A stretch of DNA of 38,793 nucleotides from Lachnospiraceae bacterium (GCA_021203205.1 JAJQBQ010000004.1:21716-60508), one strand, 5' to 3'. Numbered from the stretch's first letter, positions 1 through 8,976 are shown. Notes: a model not told the origin generated them from the letters alone. Numbers and translations: made by a program.

Positions 1-1
1 C

Positions 2-157
2 AGCGCTGCCGGGAAAAGCAGTACCGCGGACAGTGGAGACAGCGCTGCCGGGAAAGGCAGTACCGCAGACAGCGGAAACAGCGCTGCCGGGAAAGGCAGT
101 ACTGCGGACAGCGGAGACAGCGCTGTCGTGAAAAGCGGTACTGCGGACAGCGGAAAC
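2..157 (+). repeat. 39-bp in-frame tandem repeat in spoIVB, 4 visible units
   Basis: Units lie at 2-40, 41-79, 80-118 and 119-157. The first three are nearly identical and the fourth has drifted. Each encodes 13 residues rich in Ala, Ser, Gly and Asp. The array may extend left of the window. Confidence 0.93.
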
Positions 158-847
158 ACGAGTACGCGCGAAATCGTCATACAGCCCGTGAAGGATGCGA
201 ACGGCGAATATAAGCTGGGACTCTGGGTGCGCGACGACACGCAGGGCATCGGCACACTGACCTTTATCACCGCGGAGGGCGCCTACGGCGCGCTGGGCCA
301 CGGCATCAGCGACGTGGACACCGGCGAACTCTTCGCGTCGCGCGGCGGCACCCTCTATATCGCGAACATCTGGGGCATCATCAAAGGCATTCCGGGAACG
401 CCGGGCGGTCTCTGCGGCATGATTTATTATGAAGAAAAAAATGAACTGGGCACCATCCTGAAAAATACGGACACCGGCATCTACGGCAACGCGAACGAAA
501 CGATGCTTGCCGAATACGCAGGCGAAGCCATCGAGATCGGCTACAAGCAGGAAGTGGCGGTCGGCGCAGCATCCGTCTATGTCAATATCGAGGGTGAGGC
601 CAAAGCCTACGACATCCGCATCATCGGTGTGAACTATTCCGAGGATAATGACCACAAGGGGCTGATCATCGAAGTGACCGATGAGCAGCTGCTGGAGCTG
701 ACCGGCGGCATTATCCAGGGAATGAGCGGAAGCCCGATCATCCAGAACGGCCGCCTCATCGGCGCGGTTACCCATGTCTTTGTGCAGGATGCCACAAAAG
801 GGTACGGAATATTTATTGAAGATATGCTGGAGGAGCTGGCGCCGTAG
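2..847 (+). CDS. spoIVB: SpoIVB serine peptidase (5' end outside window)
   Basis: The frame is open from base 2, so the 5' part lies before the window. SpoIVB is the S55-family peptidase secreted from the forespore that triggers pro-sigma-K processing in the mother cell. The S55 domain is complete here: the catalytic His lies in GALGHG (codon 299-301) and the catalytic Ser in GMSGSP (codon 725-727), with the usual final GIFIEDML segment. The transmembrane anchor and PDZ domain are not visible. The first 156 bases encode a 13-residue Ala/Gly/Ser/Asp repeat (type SAAGKGSTADSGD) directly before the peptidase domain, which B. subtilis SpoIVB lacks as far as I recall. A GTG at 128 is an internal codon, not the true start. 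spo0A follows in the same direction, the conserved clostridial order. The family call is certain; the length of the missing part is unknown. Confidence 0.95.
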   Translation, partial: SAAGKSSTADSGDSAAGKGSTADSGNSAAGKGSTADSGDSAVVKSGTADSGNTSTREIVIQPVKDANGEYKLGLWVRDDTQGIGTLTFITAEGAYGALGHGISDVDTGELFASRGGTLYIANIWGIIKGIPGTPGGLCGMIYYEEKNELGTILKNTDTGIYGNANETMLAEYAGEAIEIGYKQEVAVGAASVYVNIEGEAKAYDIRIIGVNYSEDNDHKGLIIEVTDEQLLELTGGIIQGMSGSPIIQNGRLIGAVTHVFVQDATKGYGIFIEDMLEELAP

Positions 848-856
848 AAAACCAGA

Positions 857-863
857 TTCGACA
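857..863 (-). promoter_or_regulatory. candidate Spo0A box
   Basis: TTCGACA is the reverse complement of the 0A-box TGTCGAA and lies upstream of spo0A, where autoregulation is known in sporulating Firmicutes. A second, weaker TGTCAAA lies at 911-917. A seven-base match is weak on its own; position is the main support. Confidence 0.4.
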
Positions 864-1044
864 TTATTTCTGACGAGAATTGACGAAAATTTTCTAAAAA
901 TGGTGGAAAATGTCAAATATTTTTAAATAATGTAAATTTTTATCGAACACTTTTCCTTGCGAATCTTGTAGGATACAGGTATACTTTTCCAAAAGCTGCA
1001 GGGCCTGCGAAAGAGGATCGACAAATGATCGAAAGATTGTGACA

Positions 1045-1110
1045 AACCATTCGGGTCGGGTGTATGGTACAGAGAATTTAAAAGTTCTGTACGGAGATGA
1101 ACGAATGGTT
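1045..1110. repeat. nested inverted repeats upstream of spo0A
   Basis: The outer arms are perfect over 9 bp (1045-1053 with 1102-1110). They enclose a second perfect 7-bp pair (1067-1073 with 1086-1092). The element ends about 100 bases before the spo0A start and has no T-run, so it is not an ordinary terminator. It could be a protein-binding site or a structured leader. Confidence 0.6.
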
Positions 1111-1212
1111 CAGGCTGCACTGTCGGATCATTTTTTGCACGTCAGTTATTGACGAAGCGGATCCTGCACGGCGAAAACAGACACAGTAGAAAGACAGGAG
1201 GTTTCAGGGGGA

Positions 1213-2013
1213 ATGGATAAAATCAGAGTGGCGATTGCGGATGATAACGAGAGGGCACTGGCGCACATGGACGAGGTGCTGCGGCGCGACAGCGAGATCG
1301 CGGTGGTCGGAAAGGCGAAAGACGGGGAGGAAGCCTACACGATCATCCGGGAAAAACAGCCGGATGTGGTGCTGCTGGACATAGTGATGCCGAAAATGGA
1401 CGGCCTGGCCGTCATGGAAAAGGTGAAGAACGACAGCGCGATCCGCAAGGCGCCCGACTTCTTTATCCTCTCGGCGGTGAGTGAGGATCGGCTGACGGAG
1501 GATGCGTTTCGCATGGGCGCGAGCTACTACCTCATCAAGCCGGTGGACGACGATATTGTGATCAGCCGCATCAAATTTGCGGGACGGCGGGAAAAGAGGG
1601 GGAGCACATCAAAACCGCCCAGAGAAGCGCTGACCGGTGAATCAGCCGGGGAACATGTGCGCCGCAGCATGGAGCGCGACATCACGAATATCATTCACGA
1701 GGTGGGCGTGCCGGCACATATCAAAGGCTACCAGTACTTACGCGAAGCGATTCTCATGTCGGTGGAAGACACGGAGATGCTGAGCTCCATCACGAAAATC
1801 CTCTATCCGACGATAGCCAAAAAGTATCAGACGACCGCGAGCCGTGTGGAGCGGGCCATCCGTCATGCCATCGAGGTGGCATGGAACCGCGGAAATATGG
1901 ATACGATCGAGGAAATCTTCGGCTACACGGTTGACGCGGTGCGCGGAAAGCCGACAAATTCTGAGTTTATCGCCATGATCGCGGATCGGATTCGGATGGA
2001 GTACATGGTATAA
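1213..2013 (+). CDS. spo0A: Spo0A sporulation master response regulator
   Basis: The 266-residue protein has the usual Spo0A length. Residues 1-120 are a receiver domain with acidic pocket D10/D11, phosphoacceptor D56 in VVLLDIVMP and K109 in the LIKP motif. A variable linker (about 125-150) leads to the Spo0A C-terminal DNA-binding domain. That domain contains [18 protein letters not shown] and the recognition-helix segment [18 protein letters not shown] (about 207-224). Phosphorylated Spo0A switches the cell to sporulation. The ATG at 1213 follows an AGGAGG-type site at about 1197. Upstream are a possible 0A box and a nested hairpin. The call is certain. Confidence 0.98.
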   Translation: MDKIRVAIADDNERALAHMDEVLRRDSEIAVVGKAKDGEEAYTIIREKQPDVVLLDIVMPKMDGLAVMEKVKNDSAIRKAPDFFILSAVSEDRLTEDAFRMGASYYLIKPVDDDIVISRIKFAGRREKRGSTSKPPREALTGESAGEHVRRSMERDITNIIHEVGVPAHIKGYQYLREAILMSVEDTEMLSSITKILYPTIAKKYQTTASRVERAIRHAIEVAWNRGNMDTIEEIFGYTVDAVRGKPTNSEFIAMIADRIRMEYMV

Positions 2014-2319
2014 AAGCGGTGAATAGTAATACTTTCACACGAAAAAAAGAAAATCAGAGAAAATTTAGGTAAAAACGAGGGTAGAAAACCTATACTTTTT
2101 ATGATACAATACGGCTATTCGTGATTACGACTATAGCGAGCCGTGGTGCTGCTTAAAAAATGAACTGTCGGTTTTGCGGCGGAGACAGCTTTTATTTTGA
2201 GGATGTTTCAAAACGGCACTTTCGTCAATTCTTTCTGTGGCGGGAAACGGCTTTCATCTCCGGAAATGTCCGCGAGGCGGGCATGCGGAATCATTCAATG
2301 TATAGGGAGGTAAAAGAAC
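2014..2319. other. spo0A-glgA intergenic region
   Basis: About 300 bases hold one promoter (see 2082-2110) and the glgA ribosome binding site (AGGGAGG, 2304-2310). A short open frame from 2160 runs into glgA in another frame, has no ribosome binding site, and is not called. Confidence 0.5.
2082..2110 (+). promoter_or_regulatory. extended -10 promoter for glgA
   Basis: A TACAAT -10 box (2105-2110) is preceded by TGA, an extended -10 motif. The -35 (TAGAAA, 2082-2087) is a poor match at 17-base spacing. Transcription would start near 2117, about 200 bases before glgA. Confidence 0.5.
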
Positions 2320-3765
2320 ATGAAGAAAATTCTGTTCGCAGCGTCTGAGTGCGTACCATTTATTAAGACGGGAGGACTGGCGGATGTGGCCGGGTCGCTT
2401 CCGAAGTGTTTTGACAAAGAAAATTATGACGTCAGGGTGATTCTGCCGAAGTACCAGTGCATCCCGGAGAAGTGGAAGAATCAGATGCAGTATCTGAACC
2501 ATTTCTACATGGATATCAGCTGGCGCAGCCAGTATGTGGGCATCTTCCGGATCGAGTATGAGGGCGTCACTTTCTATTTTATAGACAATGAGTATTATTT
2601 CAACGGGCCGAAGCCTTACGCGGGCGGCAAGTGGGATCTGGAGAAGTTCGCCTTCTTCTCCCGCGCGGTGCTCTCGGCGCTGCCGGTCATCGGCTTCCAG
2701 CCGGATGTGGTGCACTGCCACGACTGGCAGACGGGCCTGATTCCGGTGTATTTAAAGGACACGTTCCACGGCGGCGATTTCTACCGCAACATGAAGTCCG
2801 TCATGACCATCCACAATCTGAAGTTCCAGGGCGTCTGGGATGTGAAGACCATTCAGGATTATTCCGGCCTGTCGGATTATTACTTCACGCCGGATAAGCT
2901 CAAGGATTATGACAACGGCAATTATTTAAAGGGCGGTATCGTCTATGCGGACGCGGTGACGACGGTTTCGGAGACCTACGCGGAGGAGATCAAGACGCCG
3001 TTCTACGGCGAGGGCCTGCACGGGCTCATGTCCGCCCGCTCCAACTGCCTGACGGGTATCGTGAACGGTATTGATTATGACGATTACAACCCGGAGACGG
3101 ACGAGAATCTTCCTTATAAATATAATGTGAAGAATTTCCGCAATAACAAGAAGAAAAACAAGACCGAGCTGCAGCGCGAGCTGGGCCTGCGGGAAGATCC
3201 GAACGTCATGATGATCGGCATCGTGTCCCGTCTGACGGATCAGAAGGGCTTCGACCTCATCGAATGCGTGATGGAGCAGATCTGCTCCGACGCGGTTCAG
3301 CTGGTCATTCTGGGCACCGGCGACGCGAAGTACGAAAACATGTTCCGCCACTATGACTGGAAGTACGGCGACAGCGTTTCCGCGAATATCTACTATTCCG
3401 ATGCGCTCTCCCACAAGATCTACGGCTCGGCGGATGCGTTCCTCATGCCGTCGCTTTTCGAGCCCTGCGGCTTAAGCCAGCTCATGAGCCTGCGCTACGG
3501 CACGCTGCCGATCGTGCGCGAGACGGGCGGCTTAAAAGACACGGTTGTTCCTTATAATGAGTACGAGGGCACTGGTACAGGCTTCTCCTTCGTGAATTAC
3601 AACGCCCACGAAATGCTGAACACCGTCCGCTATGCGGAGCATGTCTACTACGACAAGAAGCGCGAGTGGAACAAGATGATCGACCGGGCGATGGTGGTGG
3701 ACTTTTCGTGGAATACTTCGGCCAGGAAGTATGAGAAGCTTTATGACGGGCTGCTTGGGTGGTAG
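2320..3765 (+). CDS. glgA: glycogen synthase (ADP-glucose), GT5
   Basis: GlgA transfers glucose from ADP-glucose to the non-reducing end of a growing alpha-1,4-glucan. The protein has 481 residues, normal for bacterial GlgA. The N-terminal KTGGLADV motif (residues 16-23) binds ADP-glucose. The catalytic GT5 half contains IVSRLTDQKGFDL and the C-terminal FEPCGLSQLMSLRYGTLPIV segment. The start at 2320 follows a strong AGGGAGG site nine bases away. No other glycogen gene (glgB, C, D, P) lies next to it, so the pathway is dispersed. The nearby GH13 amylase and sugar transporter could supply the glucose. The family assignment is secure. Confidence 0.97.
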   Translation: MKKILFAASECVPFIKTGGLADVAGSLPKCFDKENYDVRVILPKYQCIPEKWKNQMQYLNHFYMDISWRSQYVGIFRIEYEGVTFYFIDNEYYFNGPKPYAGGKWDLEKFAFFSRAVLSALPVIGFQPDVVHCHDWQTGLIPVYLKDTFHGGDFYRNMKSVMTIHNLKFQGVWDVKTIQDYSGLSDYYFTPDKLKDYDNGNYLKGGIVYADAVTTVSETYAEEIKTPFYGEGLHGLMSARSNCLTGIVNGIDYDDYNPETDENLPYKYNVKNFRNNKKKNKTELQRELGLREDPNVMMIGIVSRLTDQKGFDLIECVMEQICSDAVQLVILGTGDAKYENMFRHYDWKYGDSVSANIYYSDALSHKIYGSADAFLMPSLFEPCGLSQLMSLRYGTLPIVRETGGLKDTVVPYNEYEGTGTGFSFVNYNAHEMLNTVRYAEHVYYDKKREWNKMIDRAMVVDFSWNTSARKYEKLYDGLLGW

Positions 3766-3814
3766 GAGTTATAGTGTAAATTTTATTACTAATTAGTTGT
3801 GAGGTACAGTTGTT

Positions 3815-5488
3815 ATGGAAACCCCTGAAAAGTCTACAAGAAACTTTATCGAGCAGGAGATCGACAGGGATCTCGCCGAGGGCGTGTATGACCATGTGGT
3901 GACGCGTTTCCCGCCGGAGCCGAACGGCTACCTGCATATCGGCCATGCGAAGTCCATCCTGTTAAATTACGGGCTGGCGAAGGAGTACGGCGGTAAGTTT
4001 AACATGCGTTTTGACGACACGAACCCGACAAAGGAGAAGGAGGAGTTTGTGGAGTCCCAGATCGCGGATGTGCGCTGGCTGGGCGCGGATTTCGGCGATG
4101 AGGTCTATTTCGCTTCCAATTATTTCCCGCAGATGTACGAGGCGGCGGTGAAGCTCATCAAAAAGGGAAAGGCGTTTGTGTGCGATCTCTCCGCGGAGGA
4201 GATCAGAGAGTACCGCGGTACGCTGACGGAGCCGGGGAAGGAGAGCCCGTACCGGAACCGTTCGGTGGAGGAAAACTTAAGGCTTTTCGAGGATATGAAA
4301 GAGGGGCGCTGCGAGGACGGCTCCCGGGTGCTTCGCGCGAAGATCGACATGTCATCCCCGAACATCAACATGCGCGACCCGGTCATCTACCGGGTGGCAC
4401 ACATGACGCACCATAATACGGGTGATACCTGGTGTATTTACCCGATGTACGACTTCGCACACCCGGTGGAGGATGCCATCGAGGGGGTTACCCACTCCAT
4501 CTGTACGCTGGAGTTTGAGGATCACCGGCCTCTGTACGACTGGGTTGTGCGGGAGCTGGAATACCCGCAGCCGCCCCGCCAGATCGAGTTTGCGAAGCTT
4601 TACCTCACCAACGTGGTGACCGGAAAGCGCTATATCAAGCAGCTGGTGGAGCAGGGCATTGTGGACGGCTGGGATGACCCGCGCCTGGTGACCATCACCG
4701 CGCTGCGCCGTCGGGGCTTCACGCCGGAATCCATCCAGAAGTTCGTGGAGCTGGTGGGCATCTCCAAGGCGGACAATTCCGTGGACTACGCCATGCTGGA
4801 GTACTGCATCCGGGAGGACTTAAAGCTGAAAAAGGAACATGCTTTCGCCGTGCTGGATCCGTTAAAACTGGTGATCGACAACTACCCGGACGGTGTGACC
4901 GAGGAACTTACGGTGGATAACAACCTGGAGAATCCGGAACTGGGAACCCGCACCGTGCCGTTCTCGAAGGAGCTCTATATCGAGCGGGAGGACTTCATGG
5001 AAGTGCCGCCGCGCAAGTATTTCCGCCTGTTCCCCGGCAACGAAGTGCGTCTCATGAATGCTTATTTTGTGAAATGCACCGGCTGCGAGAAGGACGCGGA
5101 CGGCAACGTGACCGTGGTTCACTGTACCTATGACCCGGAGACGAAGAGCGGTTCGGGTTTTGAGGGCCGCAAGGTAAAGGGCACCATCCACTGGGTGGAT
5201 GCCGCCCACGCCTACACCGCCGAGGTTCGCCTCTACGAGAATATCGTGGACGAGGAGAAGGGCAAGCTGAACGCGGACGGTACCCTGAACCTGAATCCGA
5301 ACTCGCTGACGGTACTTACAAACTGCAAGCTGGAGCCTTCGTTACAGTATGCAAAGCCGGAGGAGAAGTTCCAGTTTGTGCGCAAGGGCTATTTCTGTGT
5401 GGATTATAAGGACTCGAAGGAGGGCGCACCGGTGTTCAACCGCATCGTGTCGCTGAAGAGTTCGTTTAAGCTGCCGGGGGCGAAGTAA
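3815..5488 (+). CDS. glnS: glutaminyl-tRNA synthetase
   Basis: Class I synthetase of 557 residues that charges tRNA-Gln with glutamine. [12 protein letters not shown] carries the HIGH signature (41-44). The second signature is a degenerate KMSKS-like loop, VVTGKRYIK, followed by the GlnRS-typical GWDDPR and [12 protein letters not shown] segments. The C-terminal part is the two-barrel anticodon-binding domain that separates GlnRS from most bacterial GluRS. Many Firmicutes lack GlnRS and use GatCAB amidation; its presence fits Lachnospiraceae and some other clostridia. It lies 49 bases after glgA with no clear terminator between, so read-through is possible. A GTGAGG-like ribosome site precedes the ATG. 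Confidence 0.96.
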   Translation: METPEKSTRNFIEQEIDRDLAEGVYDHVVTRFPPEPNGYLHIGHAKSILLNYGLAKEYGGKFNMRFDDTNPTKEKEEFVESQIADVRWLGADFGDEVYFASNYFPQMYEAAVKLIKKGKAFVCDLSAEEIREYRGTLTEPGKESPYRNRSVEENLRLFEDMKEGRCEDGSRVLRAKIDMSSPNINMRDPVIYRVAHMTHHNTGDTWCIYPMYDFAHPVEDAIEGVTHSICTLEFEDHRPLYDWVVRELEYPQPPRQIEFAKLYLTNVVTGKRYIKQLVEQGIVDGWDDPRLVTITALRRRGFTPESIQKFVELVGISKADNSVDYAMLEYCIREDLKLKKEHAFAVLDPLKLVIDNYPDGVTEELTVDNNLENPELGTRTVPFSKELYIEREDFMEVPPRKYFRLFPGNEVRLMNAYFVKCTGCEKDADGNVTVVHCTYDPETKSGSGFEGRKVKGTIHWVDAAHAYTAEVRLYENIVDEEKGKLNADGTLNLNPNSLTVLTNCKLEPSLQYAKPEEKFQFVRKGYFCVDYKDSKEGAPVFNRIVSLKSSFKLPGAK

Positions 5489-5496
5489 GCGTATAC

Positions 5497-5539
5497 GATA
5501 AAAGTTCGTCATGTAATCGAACATGAGCCGAACTTTATC
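5497..5539 (+). repeat. compound hairpin just after glnS
   Basis: Two stacked inverted repeats: an outer stem from GATAAAAGTTCG (5497-5508) with CGAACTTTATC (5529-5539), one bulge, and an inner TCATGT/ACATGA stem (5509-5514 with 5521-5526). There is no T-run, so it is more likely a 3'-end stabilising or processing hairpin than an intrinsic terminator. Confidence 0.6.
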
Positions 5540-5600
5540 ACGAAGCGATAATTTCGTTGCACAGAGCGGATGCCTGGATATTCGTTTGACATACAAAGAA

Positions 5601-5645
5601 AAACCGGACAGATCCTGAGAAATCAGAAATCTGTCCGGTTTTTTC
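5601..5645. terminator. bidirectional rho-independent terminator
   Basis: A perfect 13-bp stem (5601-5613 with 5629-5641) is followed by a T-run on the plus strand and preceded by an A-rich stretch, so it can work both ways. It separates glnS from the convergent gene at 5746-6345. Confidence 0.9.
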
Positions 5646-5745
5646 TTATGGAAAAATAACAGTCGAAGAATGGAGTGAACGCTGTGCGTTTACTCCGGGT
5701 AAGTGCTTCGCATTGATTTAAAGCGGGCACTTTGCGTCAGACTCA

Positions 5746-6345
5746 TTAGCGGATATCATCCTCCACGGCCTTATCGATCGCTTCGTCGAGAGACGGCTCT
5801 TCTGCCGTTGCTTCGGAGCACTCACAGGAACCTTCTTCGTCCGCACATTCACAGGAATCTTCCGATGTGGAAGCTTCCCCGTCCACGCATCCGCAGGAAC
5901 TTTCGTCCGAAGCTTCCACGTCGCTCTTTTCACAGCAGCAGCCGGATTCGTTTTCCGATTCCGCTGCTTCTTCCGCACCGGCTTCGCAACTTTCCGCAGG
6001 AGTCTCCGCACACGCATCGGTGTCGGTTTCCTCTGCAGGGGCATCCGCACACGCATCGGTGTCTGCCGCTTCCGACGGAGTCTCCGCGCAGGCTTCACAT
6101 TCACCTGCCTGAGCTTCCGTCTCCGTGCAGGACTCTTCTGCCGGTGTCTCTGTCACATCCGCTTTCGCCTCATCTTTTTCGGCATCCTCTTTGACTTCTT
6201 CTTCGGCCTCTTCGTCGTCTCCAAGATCCTCGAAGCCGTCATCTGCCGTACGTTTCTCCTTCATCTTTTGGTAAATAAGGCAGCCACACGCTGCTCCGGC
6301 GACGATGGCCACCGCTGTTGAGAGAAATTTGCTGAATTTTTTCAT
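5746..6345 (-). CDS. membrane-anchored acidic Cys-rich protein
   Basis: I do not recognise this 199-residue protein. It starts with a Lys-bearing N-terminus and one hydrophobic helix (about 9-27), followed by KMKEKR, so the rest may lie inside the cell. Residues about 35-199 are almost all Asp, Glu, Ala, Ser and Cys, with cysteines clustered as CCC, CGC, CEC and DACA. A 13-residue unit of type DTDACADAPAEET repeats in the middle (39-bp DNA repeat). An acidic, cysteine-rich, probably disordered tail could bind metal ions, but nothing proves it. The ATG (6343-6345) has a strong AAGGAG site (6351-6356). The gene converges on glnS and shares its terminator. The opposite strand is also open over much of the length, a composition effect. 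Confidence 0.75.
   Translation of the reverse strand: MKKFSKFLSTAVAIVAGAACGCLIYQKMKEKRTADDGFEDLGDDEEAEEEVKEDAEKDEAKADVTETPAEESCTETEAQAGECEACAETPSEAADTDACADAPAEETDTDACAETPAESCEAGAEEAAESENESGCCCEKSDVEASDESSCGCVDGEASTSEDSCECADEEGSCECSEATAEEPSLDEAIDKAVEDDIR
6005..6100 (-). repeat. 39-bp in-frame tandem repeat
   Basis: Two near-identical 39-bp units (6005-6043, 6044-6082) and a partial third from 6083 encode the DTDACA-type repeat of the acidic protein. Confidence 0.8.
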
Positions 6346-6744
6346 GGTACCTCCTTAGAAATAACATCCCTGAACTGATTTGCCGCTGTTACAATGCATG
6401 CCTGAAAGGAAACAGCAACATTCTTTGAACAAAATCTACGCTATTTTAATATAAATCCGGCGAAAAGAAAAGGGGATATTTCTTAAATATTTATAACATG
6501 TGTCTATTCGTGAATAGTTTCAGGAGGCAGACCGTGAACAGACCATATGTGTTCGCTTCGCGGAATTGGATTAAATGGCTACTTGTTTTAAAACGAACTC
6601 TATGGTATTCTAAGGAACATCAAAAAGCCGTATGACACCAAAACAAAAAAATGGAAAATTTCTCGTGATATTTTTTCGAGAATTACGCAATATCACATGC
6701 AATGGGCAGATTTTGTTTTGAAAATAAGAGAGGAGATTATTTGC
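6346..6744. other. intergenic region before the AAA-like ATPase
   Basis: About 400 bases without a convincing gene. It contains one plausible promoter (6583-6611), a weaker one (TTGAAC at 6425, TAATAT at 6447) and small inverted repeats at about 6658-6695. Confidence 0.5.
6583..6611 (+). promoter_or_regulatory. candidate sigma-A promoter
   Basis: TTGTTT (6583-6588), 17 bases, then TATTCT (6606-6611). It would start transcription near 6618, about 125 bases before the ATPase gene at 6745. Confidence 0.4.
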
Positions 6745-8328
6745 GTGGCAAAAAGATTTAACGTAAACGGCGCCTGTCGCCCAGGCAGGCATTATATGGT
6801 AGACTTGTCTTCTCGTCTGGAGGCAATCAAAGAAATGGTAGATAACGGCGATTATTTTACCATCAACCGAGGCAGACAGTACGGAAAGACAACCACGCTG
6901 CGCGCGCTGGCTGTATATCTGGCGGATGAATATGAAGTGCTATCGCTTGACTTTCAGCGGCTGGGTTCACAGGCTTATGAAAATGAGATATCTTTCGTGG
7001 AGGCTTTTTCAAGAATTGTTTTGAAGTATGCGAAAACTATCCCGGAAGATATTCGAAAGCAGTTTATGAAGCTGAGGGACAGTAATGAAGCAGCGAAAAA
7101 TCTTCAGATTTTATTTGACGTGCTGACCGACTGGTGTGGTGAATCTGAAAGACCGATTGTCCTTATGATCGACGAGGTGGACACGGCGACAAACAACCAG
7201 ATTTTTCTGGATTTTCTGGCGCAGCTGCGTGCAGCGTATCTGGACAGCGATGTCACGCCAACGTTTCAGTCGGTCATTCTGGCCGGGGTTTATGATGTAA
7301 AAAACATTAAGAGAAAGATTCGACCCGACGAGCAGCATAAGGAGAATTCTCCGTGGAACATTGCGGCCAGGTTTAAGGTGGACATGTATTTCCGGAAGGA
7401 TGAGATTGCAGGAATGCTGCAAGATTACGAGAACGATCATCATAACGGCATGGATATTCAGGAAGTGTCGGAGAAAATCTATGATTATACCTCCGGTTAT
7501 CCGGTACTTGTATCGAATTTGTGTAAAATACTTGACGAAGATATAACTGGTACGGAGAATTTTCCTGATGGAAAGTCAGCATGGACAAAAGCCGGTGTAG
7601 ATGAGGCGGTAAAAATTCTTCTGACAGAACAGAACGCGCTGTTCGGCTCCATGTGGGAGAAACTGAACCGCTATCCGAAGATGAAAAATCGCATCTATAC
7701 GCTTCTGTTCCAGGGCCAGCGGATTCCCTACAACGTCGATGATCCCGTGACAGAACTTCTTTCCATGTTTGGATTTGTAAAAAATGTGAATGGGAGCATG
7801 CAGATCGCCAACCGAATTTTTGAAACCAGACTGTACAATTACTTCCTGATGGCAACGGAAGTGGCGGATATCGAGATGTTTCAGCTGGCGGAGCAGGAAA
7901 AAAGTCAGTTTATTCGCGGCGGACAGCTGGATATGGATCATTTGCTGGCAAAATTTGTGGAATATTTTGACGATATTTACGGTGATCAGGGCGAGAAATT
8001 CGTTGAGGATGAGGGCAGGCGCTACTTTATGTTGTTCCTGAAGCCTATTATTAATGGAACAGGAAATTATTATGTGGAGGCGCGCACCAGAAACCGGAAA
8101 CAGACGGACATGATAATTGATTACCGCGGGGTGCAATACATTATAGAAATGAAAGTGTGGCGCGGCAATGAATACAATGAGAGGGGCGAGAGGCAGCTTG
8201 GCGAGTACCTGGATTATTATCATCTGGAAAAAGGATATATGCTCAGCTTCTGCTTCAACAAAAATAAGCAAATCGGCATACATGAGGTCAAAGTAGGTGA
8301 CAAGACGCTGGTGGAGGCGATCGTATGA
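6745..8328 (+). CDS. AAA-like ATPase with PD-(D/E)XK-like C-terminus
   Basis: A protein of 527 residues with an N-terminal P-loop ATPase domain: Walker A-like GRQYGKTT (about 43-50) and Walker B IVLMIDE (about 138-144). It resembles the AAA_35/AAA-ATPase-like families of clostridia and Bacteroidetes. The C-terminus (about 440-527) has TDMIIDY then IIEMKVW, the D...ExK pattern of the PD-(D/E)XK nuclease superfamily. Such fusions are common, often multicopy, and of unproven function. I chose the GTG at 6745 because AGAGGAG lies at 6729-6735; the upstream ATG at 6697 has no ribosome site. The gene is AT-richer than its neighbours, which fits a transferred element. Fold and domain layout are fairly sure; function is open. 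Confidence 0.8.
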   Translation: MAKRFNVNGACRPGRHYMVDLSSRLEAIKEMVDNGDYFTINRGRQYGKTTTLRALAVYLADEYEVLSLDFQRLGSQAYENEISFVEAFSRIVLKYAKTIPEDIRKQFMKLRDSNEAAKNLQILFDVLTDWCGESERPIVLMIDEVDTATNNQIFLDFLAQLRAAYLDSDVTPTFQSVILAGVYDVKNIKRKIRPDEQHKENSPWNIAARFKVDMYFRKDEIAGMLQDYENDHHNGMDIQEVSEKIYDYTSGYPVLVSNLCKILDEDITGTENFPDGKSAWTKAGVDEAVKILLTEQNALFGSMWEKLNRYPKMKNRIYTLLFQGQRIPYNVDDPVTELLSMFGFVKNVNGSMQIANRIFETRLYNYFLMATEVADIEMFQLAEQEKSQFIRGGQLDMDHLLAKFVEYFDDIYGDQGEKFVEDEGRRYFMLFLKPIINGTGNYYVEARTRNRKQTDMIIDYRGVQYIIEMKVWRGNEYNERGERQLGEYLDYYHLEKGYMLSFCFNKNKQIGIHEVKVGDKTLVEAIV

Positions 8329-8420
8329 GTGAATGCTAACGCATTAACTCAAGTGAATGTAAACGCATTAACTCAAAGTGAATGCTAACACACAGACTCA
8401 GGTGAATGCCAGCGCAATAA
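8329..8420 (+). repeat. 24-bp tandem repeat after the ATPase gene
   Basis: Units start at 8329, 8353, 8378 and 8402 (24, 25, 24 and a partial 19 bp), each beginning GTGAATG. The first unit also has an internal AATGC/GCATT inverted repeat. The array begins at the base after the ATPase stop codon. Confidence 0.85.
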
Positions 8421-8474
8421 TTTATGACATCTGGCATGCGCCGAAGTCGGTTTGTGTAAATTTGGGGATTAACG

Positions 8475-8768
8475 ATGGAAGAAAGAATTTGCAACTGCAA
8501 CATCCCGCGGAATCTTCAGCAGGACATGATGTACGCGAAGATTCGCGAATATATCGAGGCGCTGGATCCGGAACAGTGTGTTTCAGATCCGGTGTATGAA
8601 CAGCGCCTGAACCTGTGCAGCACCTGCGATGCGCTGGTGGGCGGGCTGACCTGCTCCTACTGTGGCTGCTTCGTGCTTGCCAGAGCGAAAAAGAACTCCC
8701 AGAGCTGCCCGAAGCCGGGCGGCGGGCTGTGGGGAAAGGAAAAGCCGGACGTTGATGAAGATTTGTAA
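8475..8768 (+). CDS. small Cys-rich protein, DUF6171-like
   Basis: A 97-residue soluble protein with cysteine pairs CNC near the N-terminus, CSTC and CSYCGC in the middle (about 49-65), then a final CP. The spacing suggests one zinc site. It resembles the small clostridial family I recall as DUF6171, but that is memory, not a search. The segment CGCFVLARAKKNSQSCP is typical of the family. The ATG at 8475 follows GGGGA at 8464-8468. The function is unknown. It lies between two unrelated genes with gaps on both sides, so it may be monocistronic. Confidence 0.75.
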   Translation: MEERICNCNIPRNLQQDMMYAKIREYIEALDPEQCVSDPVYEQRLNLCSTCDALVGGLTCSYCGCFVLARAKKNSQSCPKPGGGLWGKEKPDVDEDL

Positions 8769-8837
8769 GGCTTCTTAATTATGTAGAGATACATTTTGTG
8801 CAGCCACCATGTGGGAAAACTGTGGAAAAAAGGAATG

Positions 8838-8872
8838 AAATGGAGTGGTATTTTATATGGCTCCGGCCGCAG
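8838..8872 (+). repeat. degenerate copy of the MutS-like gene's 5' end
   Basis: About 35 bases closely match 8975-9010, the start of the following gene: AAATGGAGTGGTATTTT, then the region coding for its first membrane residues. One base missing in a T-run shifts the frame. It looks like a local duplication that has decayed. Confidence 0.75.
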
Positions 8873-8976
8873 GTACAAGGGACTGGAAAAATGAAATGCC
8901 CGATTGTGCGAAAATACAGCAGGAATCGTTTGAATAAAATGTTTGGGCGCAATGAAGACAGGGAGAATCAGATTAA

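Larger units (their letters stand above)
848..1212. other. spoIVB-spo0A intergenic region
   Basis: This is 365 bases of AT-rich DNA without a credible gene. It holds a perfect 0A-box core (TTCGACA, 857-863), a near match TGTCAAA (911-917), and a nested inverted repeat at 1045-1110. I could not fix a clear sigma-A or sigma-H promoter by eye. Confidence 0.6.

Noticed and set aside
2160-2348. 62-residue frame with CxxC before glgA
   Set aside because: No ribosome site, and it runs into the glgA start in another frame.
5703-6194. Plus-strand Arg/His/Pro-rich frame opposite the acidic protein
   Set aside because: It is the complement of a low-complexity gene, has no ribosome site and no sensible composition.
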